Below are positions 37,060-47,050 of a stretch of DNA of 64,000 bases, piece by piece. The notes beneath the pieces were generated by a model. It did not search any database. It had not been told where the DNA came from and was given only the letters and a program-made list of their open reading frames with translations. Made by a program: the position numbers and the translations under genes. The stretch comes from Tubulanus polymorphus. Lineage: Eukaryota > Nemertea > Palaeonemertea > Tubulaniformes > Tubulanidae. How positions within the stretch are numbered: the first letter of the stretch is position 1; each line of letters opens with the position of its first letter. The DNA lies in the NCBI RefSeq assembly GCF_964204645.1, contig NC_134035.1, positions 9,672,501 through 9,736,500 on the forward strand, given 5' to 3'.

Positions 37060-37185
37060 GTCTTTTTCAATACCAAAAATTAATTTTTGTCAATACCCAT
37101 ACATTTTTGTATTTTCGATAGGCTTATAAGCTATGAGAGGCTTAAATGATCAGTTGGCAAATGTATATCATTATTGTTTATAAAG

Positions 37186-37241
37186 GTTGAAAAAGTAGTC
37201 GAGATGAGGTCCCCCTGTCCTTGCTGCTTGACAGATAGAGT
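37186..37241 (+). pseudogene. Exon 23 of the KDZ-type gene, interrupted by a retrotransposon
   Basis: The acceptor TATAAAG|GTT opens a frame encoding VEKVVEMRSPCPCCLTDRV, which continues the phase of exon 22. The uninterrupted exon would end three bases after the 5-bp target AGAGT, at AAG|GTAACT (43263-43266), in phase 2, matching exon 24 (43355). The retrotransposon sits between these two pieces. Reading on into the LTR meets a stop at 37264-37266. Confidence 0.75.
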
Positions 37242-37483
37242 TGTCGAGAACAGGATGTTTATGTAAATATGTCAGTAACCATATAGTGTTCACTCCCCCT
37301 TAGCCTATGTAGCGAATCATCATATATTTTAGCATGCGCATGTGCAGTCGGGACAGGTGGTTAGCCTGTGTGTGACCGAAATAAACGAGTATCTTATGAT
37401 CTGTAGACTGAACCCGTCGTGTTTTTAGTCTTTCTCTTCTTTTATCTCCGAACCTGGTCTTCTTTGTGACTCGCAACGCCACA
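37242..37483 (+). repeat. 5' LTR of the BEL/Pao element
   Basis: Begins TGTCGAGAACAGG and ends CGCAACGCCACA. AATAAA at 37380-37385 is a candidate polyadenylation signal, and the promoter should lie upstream of it. It is followed directly by the candidate primer binding site. Confidence 0.95.
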
Positions 37484-37500
37484 TTGGTGCCGTGACCAGG
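37484..37500 (+). promoter_or_regulatory. Candidate tRNA primer binding site
   Basis: TTGGTGCCGTGACCAGG follows the LTR. TGG(T/C)GCC-type sites pair with the CCA end of a tRNA; which tRNA was not determined. The site overlaps an in-frame GTG that is not the likely start; the first ATG of the polyprotein is at 37510. Confidence 0.6.
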
Positions 37501-37509
37501 ATCAGCCGA

Positions 37510-40500
37510 ATGGAGGATACTCAACTGAACCGGTCGACAATCACACGAACTGCAATCAGGCAGAAAGTTGATGATCTCGTCGTGAAATCGTCAACAATCG
37601 TCGAAGATTTTCGAACGACCGAAGACGATGTAGATTTACTAAATATCTACATCGAGCAGATCACAGAAAAGTTAAGTCGACTAGAGAAGCTAGACTCGAC
37701 AATCGAGGACCTAACTCCTTTAACGCATCTTTCAGACACGATTCAAGAAGCAGAGGACTTCAGATCTAGCGTCATCGAAAAACGCGGCCGAATAATCCGA
37801 TTTGTAGAAAAGGCGAAGCACACAACGCAACCTCATAATTCTTCGATGAACAATTCCGGTGCTTCTGCGACGCCATTTCGCCCGAACAAGGTAAATCTAC
37901 CTAAACTTACGCTCGCCAAATTCGACGGCGATTTACTCAAATGGCAGGAATTCATAGACGGATTCAATTCAGCGGTCAACGACGACTCGAATCTCGACGA
38001 CGTCGTTAAGTTTCAATACTTACGCGCACAACTTAACGGCGAAGCTTACAGAACGATCGAGGGTCTGGCCCTCACCGCGTCGAATTATGCGAACGCACTT
38101 CAAGTACTGATAAAAAGGTATGGGCAACCGCAAATCATTATCAGTGCATATATGCGAGCGTTATGGGAACTTTCGCGACCGACAGAAGACATGCAGAGTC
38201 TGATGGAATTTTCGGACAAACTGGAAACATATATCCGAGGACTAAGTGCGCTCGGAAAAAACGAAGATAGCTACGGAGATTTGTTGACTCCGATTATCTT
38301 AGATAAACTGCCTGGGATGATACGACGACAGATAACGAGGGATAATAACGGCGCGAATTGGAATCTCCAGTCGTTGCGAGATGCCCTTTCGAGAGAGATA
38401 ACAGCGTTCCAGGCAGGAGTTTCAGTGTACCCAGAAACTGCTCACCTGGGTACCACGTCAGCGTTCCACGTGGGCAATGCGATCAAGAGAAAACCATTAA
38501 AATGTACATTTTGTAAAGGGACACATTTCGCGTCAGATTGTGTTCTTGTAACCGAACCAGAGAAACGCCTGGATATCGTTAAACGTGATAAACTTTGTTT
38601 TAATTGCATGGGCACTCATCGTTCTCGGGACTGTAAATCCAAGAACACATGTAAAAAGTGCAGAGGGAAACATCACACGTTACTATGTGGTTCCTCCCTT
38701 ACAGAAACGCGCGAGATTTCTACGAAAAATCGACCGCAAAACCCACAAAACGGAAGCAGAAGCGATTCTCACGATGTAAAAACTGTTCATCAAACGTATG
38801 CCGGCGCCCAACAACCACGACCAGATGGGCCCATACTTCTTAAAACAGCTGTGGCGGAGATTTTTTCGCCATCAACTTCCGCTAATAACCGCTCGAATGG
38901 TCGTAAGATAAACATTTTACTGGACGAAGGCAGCCATAGATCGTTTATCACGACGCGAGTTTCTGTCAGCTTAAATCTCCCACATCTGGGCCAAGAGGAA
39001 ATCAATCTAGCGACGTTCGGAGAACAACTGGCCGGTCGGCGATTACTTCAAAGAACGAACTTTAACATCGCGTCATCAGAGGGTTCACCGATACTAATTG
39101 AAGCCCTCGTGATACCGACCATCTCCACGCCAATCAGCAATCTTGTAAACAATAAAGTTTTGGATCTTCCGCATCTGCGAAACCTAACTCTAGCGGAACA
39201 GCCATCATCAATAACCGGCGACTTTGATATCGATGTATTAATTGGCGCCGATTACTACTGGTCTATAGTCGGCGATAATACCGTGAAGGGCTACGGCCCG
39301 ACTGCCGTTTCATCACGTATAGGGTATCTCTTATCAGGGCCCATACCGAGCCACACCTTACTCACCGGAGTAAGGAATTCAACCGTTCTCAACGTATCTT
39401 GTGTGAGAAATATGGATCTCAATTCGCACCGCGGAGAGGAAGTCTCATTACAATCGTTTTGGGACTTAGAAACGATCGGCATCAAAGATGACGCTTCTTT
39501 GATAAAAAACCGTGGACTTGCTTATTCGGACTATATTAAAACCCATCTAACTGTTGATAGCGATGGACGCTATACTGCGAAACTACCTTGGAAAGAAAGC
39601 CACGCCCCCTTGCCGGACAACAGACACGTGGCCGAAGCACGGACTCGCAGTATGATACGCCGTTTATCCGCAGAAATGAGAACCGTATACGATGCAATAA
39701 TTGAAGAACAACTGTCGCGTGATTTCATAGAGGATGTAACACATGACATCTCCAGTATCGGACACTATTTACCCCACCGAGGAGTAAAAAAGGACTCTAC
39801 TACCACGCCCCTCAGAATCGTTTTCGACTGCAGTTGTAGAGTCGGAAGCGAACCGTCGTTGAATGATTGCTTGGAAACTGGACCCCCGCTCCTAAACGAT
39901 TTGGTATCTATATTGTTGCGATTTCGATTGTACTCTACGGGAATATCCACCGATATCGAAAAGGCATTTTTACAAATAAGACTCCACGAACACGATCGGA
40001 AGTATACCAAATTCTTGTGGTTAACCGACCCGAATGATCCAGAAAGCGATTTCAAAGTACTTCAGTTTAAAAGTATCCTGTTCGGAGCGGTCTCGAGCCC
40101 GTTTGTTCTTAATGCCACTGTCAAATCCCACTTAGCCAATTACGATTGCGAAACCGCGGGGAAATTGGCCGAAAACATATACGTGGATAATATCGTCACT
40201 GGAATAACATCTGAGGACAAAGCGATAAACTTTTATGCACAATCAAACGAAATAATGAATTCTGCAGGCTTGGCCCTCAGAGCGTGGGCAACTAATTGCC
40301 AGAGACTGCGTAATTTGGCGAGCTCGGATGGAGTAGCCGAGTCGAAACCCATCGCGAACGTCCTCGGGATCCGATGGGACACTCATAACGACACCCTTAG
40401 CATTAAGGTAGATGACGGAACGTCCGATCTGGTGACAAAACGTGAGGTAGTTAGCGCGGCGTCGAAGTTATATGATCCGCTTGGTTTTCTGGCCCCCGTA

Positions 40501-42843
40501 CAGGTCAGGGCTAAGATGTACATCCAGGAACTCTGGAAACTTAATCTAGGCTGGGACGACCCAGTACAGGACGAATCAATGCGAGAAAAATGGTTCTCGA
40601 TTCGGAATGATTTGTCACGTGCGTCAGAAATTGTGTTATCAAGGAAATACTTAAGTCAACCGCAAACCCAGAATTATGAAATACACGTGTTTGCTGATAG
40701 CAGCAAAGCAGCATTTGGAGCTGTGGTTTATTTACGAAACCAGCATGATACATCGTTTGTTATGTCTAAGACACGTGTCGCACCAGTAAAGGAATTAACT
40801 ATTCCACGACTGGAATTACTTGCTGCTTTGACCGGTTCGAAGCTTATCGATTATGTAACTGAATCGCTCGGTTCCGAAATCGCTATAACCAAAAAAGTGC
40901 TTTGGAGCGATAGTCAGATTGTGCTTTGTTGGTTGAACTCCGATCGAAAGTTACCAGTATTCGTCAGCAACCGCGTGAAACAGATTAAATCTATCAAAAT
41001 TGACGAGTACCGTTACTGCCCGACGTCTGATAATCCGGCAGACATACTGTCGCGTGGAATCGACTCCGAGAAACTACGGCATTCTAATTTGTGGTGGTTT
41101 GGCCCCGAATGGCTGAAACATGGCGACTGGCCCGTGGATAAATTATACGCTGACACTAGCACAGTTAATATCCTCCACATCAACGATCCTCAACCCGGGC
41201 AGGTTGAAGACGCGGAGGACGAACGGATTGGTTTGGTAGAATTAATCGACATTGAACGATTCATAGAGTTAGGATCATTATTACGTGTCACCGCTTACGT
41301 TTTCTTGTTTGTCGCGAAACTTCAACGCCAGACAGATCGGTCCGCCGCGGATCTGACGCCGAATGATATAGCCCGAGCTAGAACGGCGTGGATTAAAGCT
41401 GTGCAAAATGCTAATTATTCGAATGAAATTTTCGTGCTGCAGGGTAATCATGCAAAATCGCGAGCGCCCCTGACAAAACAGCTACGGTTGTTTTTTGGCG
41501 ATGATAGCTTGTTGAGAGTTGGAGGGAGACTCCATAACGCCCCGATTGATTATGGCGCGAAATTCCCAATATTACTTCCCCCGAAAGGGCGATTTACCGA
41601 GTTAACTGTGATTGATGCTCACGCGAGAGCACTTCATTTGGGTACAGAATCAACGATTAACCGTATTCGACAAACGTATTGGATTCAAAGTATCAGGAAA
41701 GTCGTTAAATCTCTGTTGCGAAAATGTTACAATTGCAAAATCATTAGTGGTCAGCCATACCCACTACCGGACCCTGCACCGTTGCAGAAGAGCAGGCTGA
41801 CAGATGCCCCTCCCTTTACCGTAACGGGAGTGGATTTCACCGGACATTTGTTCGTGAGAGATAACAACAGAGAAGCGAAAGCGTATATAGTCTTGTTTAC
41901 ATGTGCGAACACACGTGCCGTTCATCTCGAGGTTGTTTCTGATATGTCGTGTGCCACATTTCTTCTCGCCTTCCGACGTTTCGCCGCACGTCGATCCTTA
42001 CCTCAAAAGTTGATAAGTGATAACGGATCGGCATTCGTGGCCGCGGTGGGAGAATTAAAGAAGCTTCTCGATATTCATTCGGTTCGAAAATACATGCTCG
42101 AGAAAAATGTTGAATGGGTATTTATACCAAAGGCCGCCCCATGGCATGGTGGCTTTTGGGAACGTTTAGTTGGACTTACGAAACAAGTTCTGAAACGTGT
42201 TTTAGTCCGCGCATACATATCGATGTCTGAACTTATTACGCTCGTCGCGGAAATCGAAATGGTGATCAACAACCGCCCGCTTACGTATTTGTCCGATGAC
42301 GTAACTGACCCAGAACCGCTAACACCATCGCACCTCCTTCACGGACGAGTTATGTCGAATCTACCGCACCTATCTGATACCGATGCTATCAGTGATCCGG
42401 AGTATGGTGTTTCGATAAACACACAAAACCTCCAGAAACGCGCACAAAGAGTGATGGAACTCTTCGAACATTTTCGGTCTCGTTGGACCAACGAATACGT
42501 TATTGCGCTACGTGAACGACATCTGTCCATGCGAAATAATGGCAGAACAAGCGAGATTCGATCAGGAGACGTTGTACTCGTACACGACGACCAAAAACGT
42601 AGAATTAACTGGAAGCTCGCGATCGTAACGAAACTGAACTACGGGAACGACGGCGCAGTTCGTTCAGCAGAAATTAGAATGGGCACTACAAATACTAGCC
42701 GACCTATAAATAAACTGTTCCCGCTTGAAATTAACACCGATATGGACTTTAAAGAGCCTGGCCCAGTTATAGCCTCCGATCCGCGACCCGTGCGAAACGC
42801 AGCGCGAAAGGCTCGTGCAAAAATCGTCGAATGTTTGAAATAG
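37510..42843 (+). CDS. BEL/Pao Gag-Pol polyprotein (1,777 aa)
   Basis: I chose ATG 37510; an upstream GTG in frame lies in the primer binding site. The N-terminal part is an alpha-helical Gag with the DUF1759-like KFDGDLLKWQEFIDGF. Three CCHC-type knuckles follow (CTFCKGTHFASDC, CFNCMGTHRSRDC and CKKCRGKHHTLLC). The retroviral-type aspartic protease has LLDEGSHRSFI, with E where many relatives have S or T. The reverse transcriptase has DIEKAFLQI, FGAVSSPFVLN and a YVDN active site in place of the commoner YVDD. RNase H has FADSSKAAFG and LWSDSQ. Integrase has an HHCC domain (HLGTEST...CYNCK) and the D, D and E segments VDFTGH, SDNGS and WHGGFWERL. A DUF5641-like C-terminal segment (GDVVLVHDD) ends it. 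There is no envelope gene. The frame is uninterrupted and ends TAG. Confidence 0.95.
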   Translation: MEDTQLNRSTITRTAIRQKVDDLVVKSSTIVEDFRTTEDDVDLLNIYIEQITEKLSRLEKLDSTIEDLTPLTHLSDTIQEAEDFRSSVIEKRGRIIRFVEKAKHTTQPHNSSMNNSGASATPFRPNKVNLPKLTLAKFDGDLLKWQEFIDGFNSAVNDDSNLDDVVKFQYLRAQLNGEAYRTIEGLALTASNYANALQVLIKRYGQPQIIISAYMRALWELSRPTEDMQSLMEFSDKLETYIRGLSALGKNEDSYGDLLTPIILDKLPGMIRRQITRDNNGANWNLQSLRDALSREITAFQAGVSVYPETAHLGTTSAFHVGNAIKRKPLKCTFCKGTHFASDCVLVTEPEKRLDIVKRDKLCFNCMGTHRSRDCKSKNTCKKCRGKHHTLLCGSSLTETREISTKNRPQNPQNGSRSDSHDVKTVHQTYAGAQQPRPDGPILLKTAVAEIFSPSTSANNRSNGRKINILLDEGSHRSFITTRVSVSLNLPHLGQEEINLATFGEQLAGRRLLQRTNFNIASSEGSPILIEALVIPTISTPISNLVNNKVLDLPHLRNLTLAEQPSSITGDFDIDVLIGADYYWSIVGDNTVKGYGPTAVSSRIGYLLSGPIPSHTLLTGVRNSTVLNVSCVRNMDLNSHRGEEVSLQSFWDLETIGIKDDASLIKNRGLAYSDYIKTHLTVDSDGRYTAKLPWKESHAPLPDNRHVAEARTRSMIRRLSAEMRTVYDAIIEEQLSRDFIEDVTHDISSIGHYLPHRGVKKDSTTTPLRIVFDCSCRVGSEPSLNDCLETGPPLLNDLVSILLRFRLYSTGISTDIEKAFLQIRLHEHDRKYTKFLWLTDPNDPESDFKVLQFKSILFGAVSSPFVLNATVKSHLANYDCETAGKLAENIYVDNIVTGITSEDKAINFYAQSNEIMNSAGLALRAWATNCQRLRNLASSDGVAESKPIANVLGIRWDTHNDTLSIKVDDGTSDLVTKREVVSAASKLYDPLGFLAPVQVRAKMYIQELWKLNLGWDDPVQDESMREKWFSIRNDLSRASEIVLSRKYLSQPQTQNYEIHVFADSSKAAFGAVVYLRNQHDTSFVMSKTRVAPVKELTIPRLELLAALTGSKLIDYVTESLGSEIAITKKVLWSDSQIVLCWLNSDRKLPVFVSNRVKQIKSIKIDEYRYCPTSDNPADILSRGIDSEKLRHSNLWWFGPEWLKHGDWPVDKLYADTSTVNILHINDPQPGQVEDAEDERIGLVELIDIERFIELGSLLRVTAYVFLFVAKLQRQTDRSAADLTPNDIARARTAWIKAVQNANYSNEIFVLQGNHAKSRAPLTKQLRLFFGDDSLLRVGGRLHNAPIDYGAKFPILLPPKGRFTELTVIDAHARALHLGTESTINRIRQTYWIQSIRKVVKSLLRKCYNCKIISGQPYPLPDPAPLQKSRLTDAPPFTVTGVDFTGHLFVRDNNREAKAYIVLFTCANTRAVHLEVVSDMSCATFLLAFRRFAARRSLPQKLISDNGSAFVAAVGELKKLLDIHSVRKYMLEKNVEWVFIPKAAPWHGGFWERLVGLTKQVLKRVLVRAYISMSELITLVAEIEMVINNRPLTYLSDDVTDPEPLTPSHLLHGRVMSNLPHLSDTDAISDPEYGVSINTQNLQKRAQRVMELFEHFRSRWTNEYVIALRERHLSMRNNGRTSEIRSGDVVLVHDDQKRRINWKLAIVTKLNYGNDGAVRSAEIRMGTTNTSRPINKLFPLEINTDMDFKEPGPVIASDPRPVRNAARKARAKIVECLK

Positions 42844-43008
42844 TTGCATAATAGTTACTATCAATGCCTGAATTTACTATTTAATCGTATTTTGAATTAA
42901 CGTTTAGTTGTTTATTGATTTCCATAAGCTTTATTTACTTAATCCATTGTAATGATTAGTCATATATCTCTCCGTTCTTACTCTTTATTTGTTTACCTTT
43001 GTCGCCCC

Positions 43009-43015
43009 GGAGAAA
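43009..43015 (+). promoter_or_regulatory. Candidate polypurine tract
   Basis: GGAGAAA immediately precedes the 3' LTR and is short but correctly placed for plus-strand priming. Confidence 0.5.
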
Positions 43016-43257
43016 TGTCGAGAACAGGATGTTTATGTAAATATGTCAGTAACCATATAGTGTTCACTCCCCCTTAGCCTATGTAGCGAATCATCATATA
43101 TTTTAGCATGCGCATGTGCAGTCGGGACAGGTGGTTAGCCTGTGTGTGACCGAAATAAACGAGTATCTTATGATCTGTAGACTGAACCCGTCGTGTTTTT
43201 AGTCTTTCTCTTCTTTTATCTCCGAACCTGGTCTTCTTTGTGACTCGCAACGCCACA
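43016..43257 (+). repeat. 3' LTR of the BEL/Pao element
   Basis: 242 bp, apparently identical to the 5' LTR by visual comparison, followed by the target duplicate AGAGT. Confidence 0.95.
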
Positions 43258-43354
43258 AGAGTAAGGTAACTCATAACAAACAATTCAGAATCTATGGCCC
43301 TCGATATTCTGTCATTTATTGCTTATGAAATTAAACGTATGATTTCTTTTTCAG

Positions 43355-44671
43355 AATTCAAGAATTGAAAGTATGTTTCAGCTGCTCATTGTATGTCAGG
43401 GGTGCAGAATGCCCAGATTATGTTAAAGGACGTGTAGTAGATTACGAATACCTCATCAGTAATAACTGCCAAAAGGTTTGAATTTAATGTGGTGTCTTTG
43501 TATGATATATTTGAGGCCACAATTTCTAAACATACTTAATCCTGGTCTTAATGAAATTGCTACCTTTGATATTAATGTACATACAGCTGCAAATATTCTA
43601 CATGTATACTCAAAGCTTTTGCATGATTAATCTCATTGTGTTGCCAGAATTTTCATGCCTTTAAATTTCTTACAGATGAGGGAATTACATGAATACATCC
43701 ATGGTATCATCAGTGTGGATTTTCATGCGTAAGTTTCTCATTATTTGACATCATCATGAATAATTGTACATAAGATCAGAATTGTGAAAATTCAATCTGC
43801 ATTACATTTTACGGTAACGATATTTTATAAGAATGATGTTATATGCACAAGTACTTGTGTGTGTATGGTATATCTAAAAATTATCATATCTTTCGTTAAT
43901 CTTAATTATAGTGATTTAGAAAAGTACTTGCGCGGTGAGCCTTTGTCAGATATGCAACATGGAGCTGGTGTAACAAACCCAGACGTTCTTGGATTTATTT
44001 TTTCCTTTGTTCGAAGAGGAGTATCAAAGAAACTAAAAGTTCATCCAACGTAAGCTATATCCCCATCGTACTGTATATGATTTACTGATATCGATATTGC
44101 TATCACAATGTAAGTACATGTATGATAAAATAACCACTGAGAATGATCAGAACTTATGGGTATGGAATTCTTTACAAATTTTGCATAATTTATTTTTGCA
44201 TCATGAACAAATCGTTGATAAATTTTTGCCCTGATTATTTGTTTCCTTTAATTTGCAGTTATTATTTGACATATCCCAAGGTTACCTTACCGATAATGGC
44301 TAGTGAAAAAATGTTATCATTGATCCTTAGAGATAGAGTAAGGTATGTGTATGTGTACATTCCCCTATGGTGTAATTAGTAATGGCAATGAGAAATAACT
44401 AACTGAATCATGTTTATGTGAGTCAGGTGGAGTCGGCTGTAACGTAGATGAGTGTAATATTGTTAACCTTCTTTCTTTTAGCCCAGAACGTATATCAAAG
44501 GCTTTGCAGATGCAAGCTACTGTATTCATAGTATCATCATATTTTGGAATTTCACTGGATCTGGGGTATATCATATGCCGAGCTACTACAGGTAAATCTA
44601 GCTCTGAGCGCTTCAGAAACCTGAAATATTTTAAATTGGAGGACTTTGGTGTTAAACCAAGGCAGTCATAA
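43355..44671 (+). CDS. Exons 24-28: C-terminal part of the KDZ-type gene
   Basis: Exon 24 (43355-43475) has KVCFSCSLYVRGAECPDYV, which with CPCC of exon 23 makes a third Cys-rich, probably zinc-binding, unit. Exon 25 (43676-43728) encodes MRELHEYIHGIISVDFH. Exon 26 (43912-44049) includes LEKYLRGEPLSDMQHGAGV. Exon 27 is 44259-44342. Exon 28 (44482-44671) includes ATVFIVSSYFGISLDLGY and ends KPRQS and TAA. All introns here are phase 2 or 0 and every junction keeps the frame. I recognise no family in this part. Its integrity downstream of the retrotransposon suggests that insertion is recent. Confidence 0.65.
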
Positions 44672-46749
44672 GAACTTGCACTACATAGTAATGCTGAAAA
44701 AATGAGTGTTAATATGTAAACATTAATATTTTAGGTTGGTTGATTTTTAGTTTTAGGATAAAGTATGTAAGTACACATGATAGAGTAAAAGGTAAACTTT
44801 AGGAAAGTTTCTTTTGTTTTGGCTAGTTACAGTTTACCCTTTACTTTTAACCTTCATAACCTGTGTATTTTATGTATCATACATTCTGCTTAATCTATCC
44901 TGCTTTCCTCATAACAAATGCACAAGAATAATATAGTTGGGCTTCTAAGCTTCTCTTTTTTTACTATTTATTGTAATAAATCTAATATCTAGAAATGGTG
45001 ATAAATATATGTCGGATGATCAGTACTACAGGAGATTCTGCCTAAACTGGTACAGTTGAGACAAATTTTTCCACCAAATTCGGGGGTTACTGGTTTAAAA
45101 AAGCGTGAAAATCAATGTACCAAACAGAAGACTTATCTTTATCTTACCGAATTGAATCGGATTTGAATTGAATAATTGGTACCTTTTTGGGCGGAGTCTA
45201 CTGTACTAATACATACGTACTTGATAGGGAATGATTTACAAAAACTTGTTCTCCCTGTACCGATATATGGTTAAATATATTCAAATATCTTATTATTGTG
45301 TCTCCTTGTCTACCAGGACACTCTCAATCATTACGCTTTGGTTGCACTTGTTTTATGTCTTTCACTGGATTCAATGTTACATGTACGTAAGTATGTATGT
45401 ATTTTATGTCTAATGTATAATGTATGTTTCATGGTGTGATTTCACTAAGGTTTGAAATCCATGTGCTTTGAAAAAAGATGCTGCAGGTCACCTGGAAATA
45501 TTTCGTAACATACATAGAGCCCATCAGCACTCGCCCATTCTCAAATATTAGGTACACGCACTCCAATTTTCTTATACAGAACCCAGCACCTGGTAATATT
45601 TGTCAAGTGTTCAAGTGTTAAGCAGCACCCATCAGTAGCAAGTCAACTATTTGTAATGTTGATATTTTGCGATATTGTCTAAAAAATTGTACCCTGTATA
45701 TGGCGTTTGGGCGTCGGTTGTTCGGAGTTGACAGCATTTTGACAGTGAGTGGATATTAATTCATAAAAATAGTCTGTAAAGAATTTATTGAAACGGTCTT
45801 TGGATCGGCTGCAAACACCTATCAACGGAAGCAATTAATGAGGGGCCACTAGTTCTCACGTGTGTCGATCGACTTGACGCGCGATATGTCGACGGCGACT
45901 TGTTGAGTTGGAACGCGACAACTAGAGGCCTCTTGTCGCTTCGGTACCACCTTGTGATTTTTATTCATTTCACCGTTTTATGGGCAATATTTTTTAGTTT
46001 TAATTTTTTGTGTAAGTGGACCAGGTGACCAGCTAGTTGCGTATTCAGAATCTCTCTTGATTATTTGGTTGTATAATTTTCGTTGTTGTTACCGTGTAGC
46101 CTATATGCTTCGTGACTAAATTCTTAGGTAACAAATAAAGATCCTTTATATAGAAATATATTTGAGCGTTTTTTGTTTCATTTTCTGTTGTGCATTATTC
46201 TTTCTTACAAAACTTTCAAAACTAATTTTTGCCTACATGCAGGAAGTGTGGATCATCCCTTATGAAACCTTTTCTTTTTAGTTCAAACATCTTTTTAATC
46301 CGGTCCTACTAAAAAGATTCAAGATCAAACATTAATATTATTCCGATTTAAGTATAGAGAAATTCTGATTATCAAACTCAATGATCTTTAGAGAGGGTTG
46401 CATGTAACACCGAAGAGTGTGACTTTAAACATTCATTACAATTAATTCCAAAAAAGAAAGATTATTAAACGTAACACCATTTAGATTTAAAAGTATAACT
46501 GAAGGACCATCTGGTAGTATCCCTTAATCCCAACTTCAAAATAGGAAATTAAAATGATACTCGATTCAGATTTTTCTGACTATAGTCGCGGATGCACTTC
46601 ATGCTTTAATTTTCGGGCTGCAAAACGGTTTCATTTTGATTTTTGGATTGTTTGGAAATCTTTTAGATAATCCACCTATTAAAATCGAACAGGTTAAAAG
46701 CATCATTTCATAAACTTGAGCCACTGATCACACCCGAAATTTATATATG
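44672..46749. other. 3' flank of the KDZ-type gene; no further gene seen
   Basis: AATAAA at 44975 and 46134 are candidate polyadenylation signals. Bases 45,480-45,660 contain 'agcacccatcag' phrases repeated in diverged form. No exon, RNA gene or clear inverted repeat was supported. Confidence 0.4.
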
Positions 46750-46774
46750 TATCTGAAAGTACAGATTGTGTTTG

Positions 46775-46856
46775 TAGTACATATTCTGGGATTTGAACCT
46801 AGTAGCAATACTTTGCCTAAAACTGAGCTATTGAAGCCACCTGTGGCAAGAGAGGT
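46775..46856 (-). repeat. tRNA-like head on the minus strand
   Basis: On the minus strand TAGCTCAGTTTTAGGCA (A-box-like) is followed about 15 bases on by GGTTCAAATCCC (B-box-like). It lacks paired acceptor arms by eye, so it is more likely a SINE head or tRNA relic than a gene. A similar A-box phrase, TAGCTCAGTGGTATTAAGCA, lies on the plus strand at 52,986. Confidence 0.4.
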
Positions 46857-47050
46857 ACTACTCGGTGTCAGTTACCACATCGTGTGGCAGCTACTCGGTG
46901 TCAGTTGCTACATGGTGAGTGGATATACTGTTGTAAAACTGAGCTATTGAAGCCACCTGTGGCAAGAGAGGTACTACTCGGTGTCAGTTACCACATCGTG
47001 TGGCAGCTACTCGGTGTCAGTTGCTACATGGTGAGTGGATATACTGTTGA
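46819..47050. repeat. Tandem duplication, 116-bp unit x2, with the terminal motif
   Basis: The unit from AAAACTGAGCTATTGAAGCC to GTGAGTGGATATACTGTTG occurs at 46819 and again, almost unchanged, at 46935. Each unit holds two copies of CTACTCGGTGTCAGTT, the inverse of CTGACACCGAGTAG at 25,643. The outermost of these extend to the 33-base match with 25,633-25,668. Duplicated subterminal motifs at one end are a common feature of large DNA transposons. Confidence 0.75.

Larger units (their letters stand above)
37242..43257 (+). mobile_element. Full-length BEL/Pao LTR retrotransposon (6,016 bp)
   Basis: Two 242-bp LTRs (TG...CA) flank one long polyprotein frame, and the 5-bp duplication AGAGT lies on both sides (37237-37241 and 43258-43262). 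Five-base duplications, one Gag-Pol frame and the domain order gag, zinc knuckles, protease, RT, RNase H, integrase are characteristic of BEL/Pao. The LTRs look identical when read by eye and the frame is intact, so the insertion is probably recent and the element possibly still mobile. It lies in the same orientation as the gene it interrupts, three bases from a splice donor. Confidence 0.95.
25799..44671 (+). pseudogene. KDZ transposase-like gene with Josephin and PHD domains, disrupted
   Basis: About 28 exons fit with matching phases. 1: 25799-25814 plus 26671-26899 (split by an insertion); 2: 30205-31310; 3: 31400-31539; 4: 31633-31834; 5: 31939-32046; 6: 32135-32307; 7: 32442-32577; 8: 32791-34304; 9: 34407-34436; 10-14: five 66-nt exons from 34519; 15: 35339-35416; 16: 35665-35718; 17: 35818-35862; 18: 36007-36089; 19: 36305-36428; 20: 36499-36558; 21: 36733-36803; 22: 36900-37059; 23: 37186-37241 plus 43263-43265 (split); 24: 43355-43475; 25: 43676-43728; 26: 43912-44049; 27: 44259-44342; 28: 44482-44671. 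The order is zinc fingers, SWIM-like motif, KDZ domain resembling HMGXB3, Josephin-like protease, acidic repeats, two PHD fingers, Cys-rich module. Breaks: a DNA transposon in exon 1, a BEL/Pao element in exon 23, TAA at 31250 and 32487. AATAAA occurs at 44975 and 46134. It may be the transposase gene of a huge DNA transposon or a host gene derived from one. Confidence 0.7.

Noticed and set aside
37300-37524. Minus-strand frame repeated at 43,074-43,283
   Set aside because: Lies in both LTRs of the retrotransposon and has no protein features.
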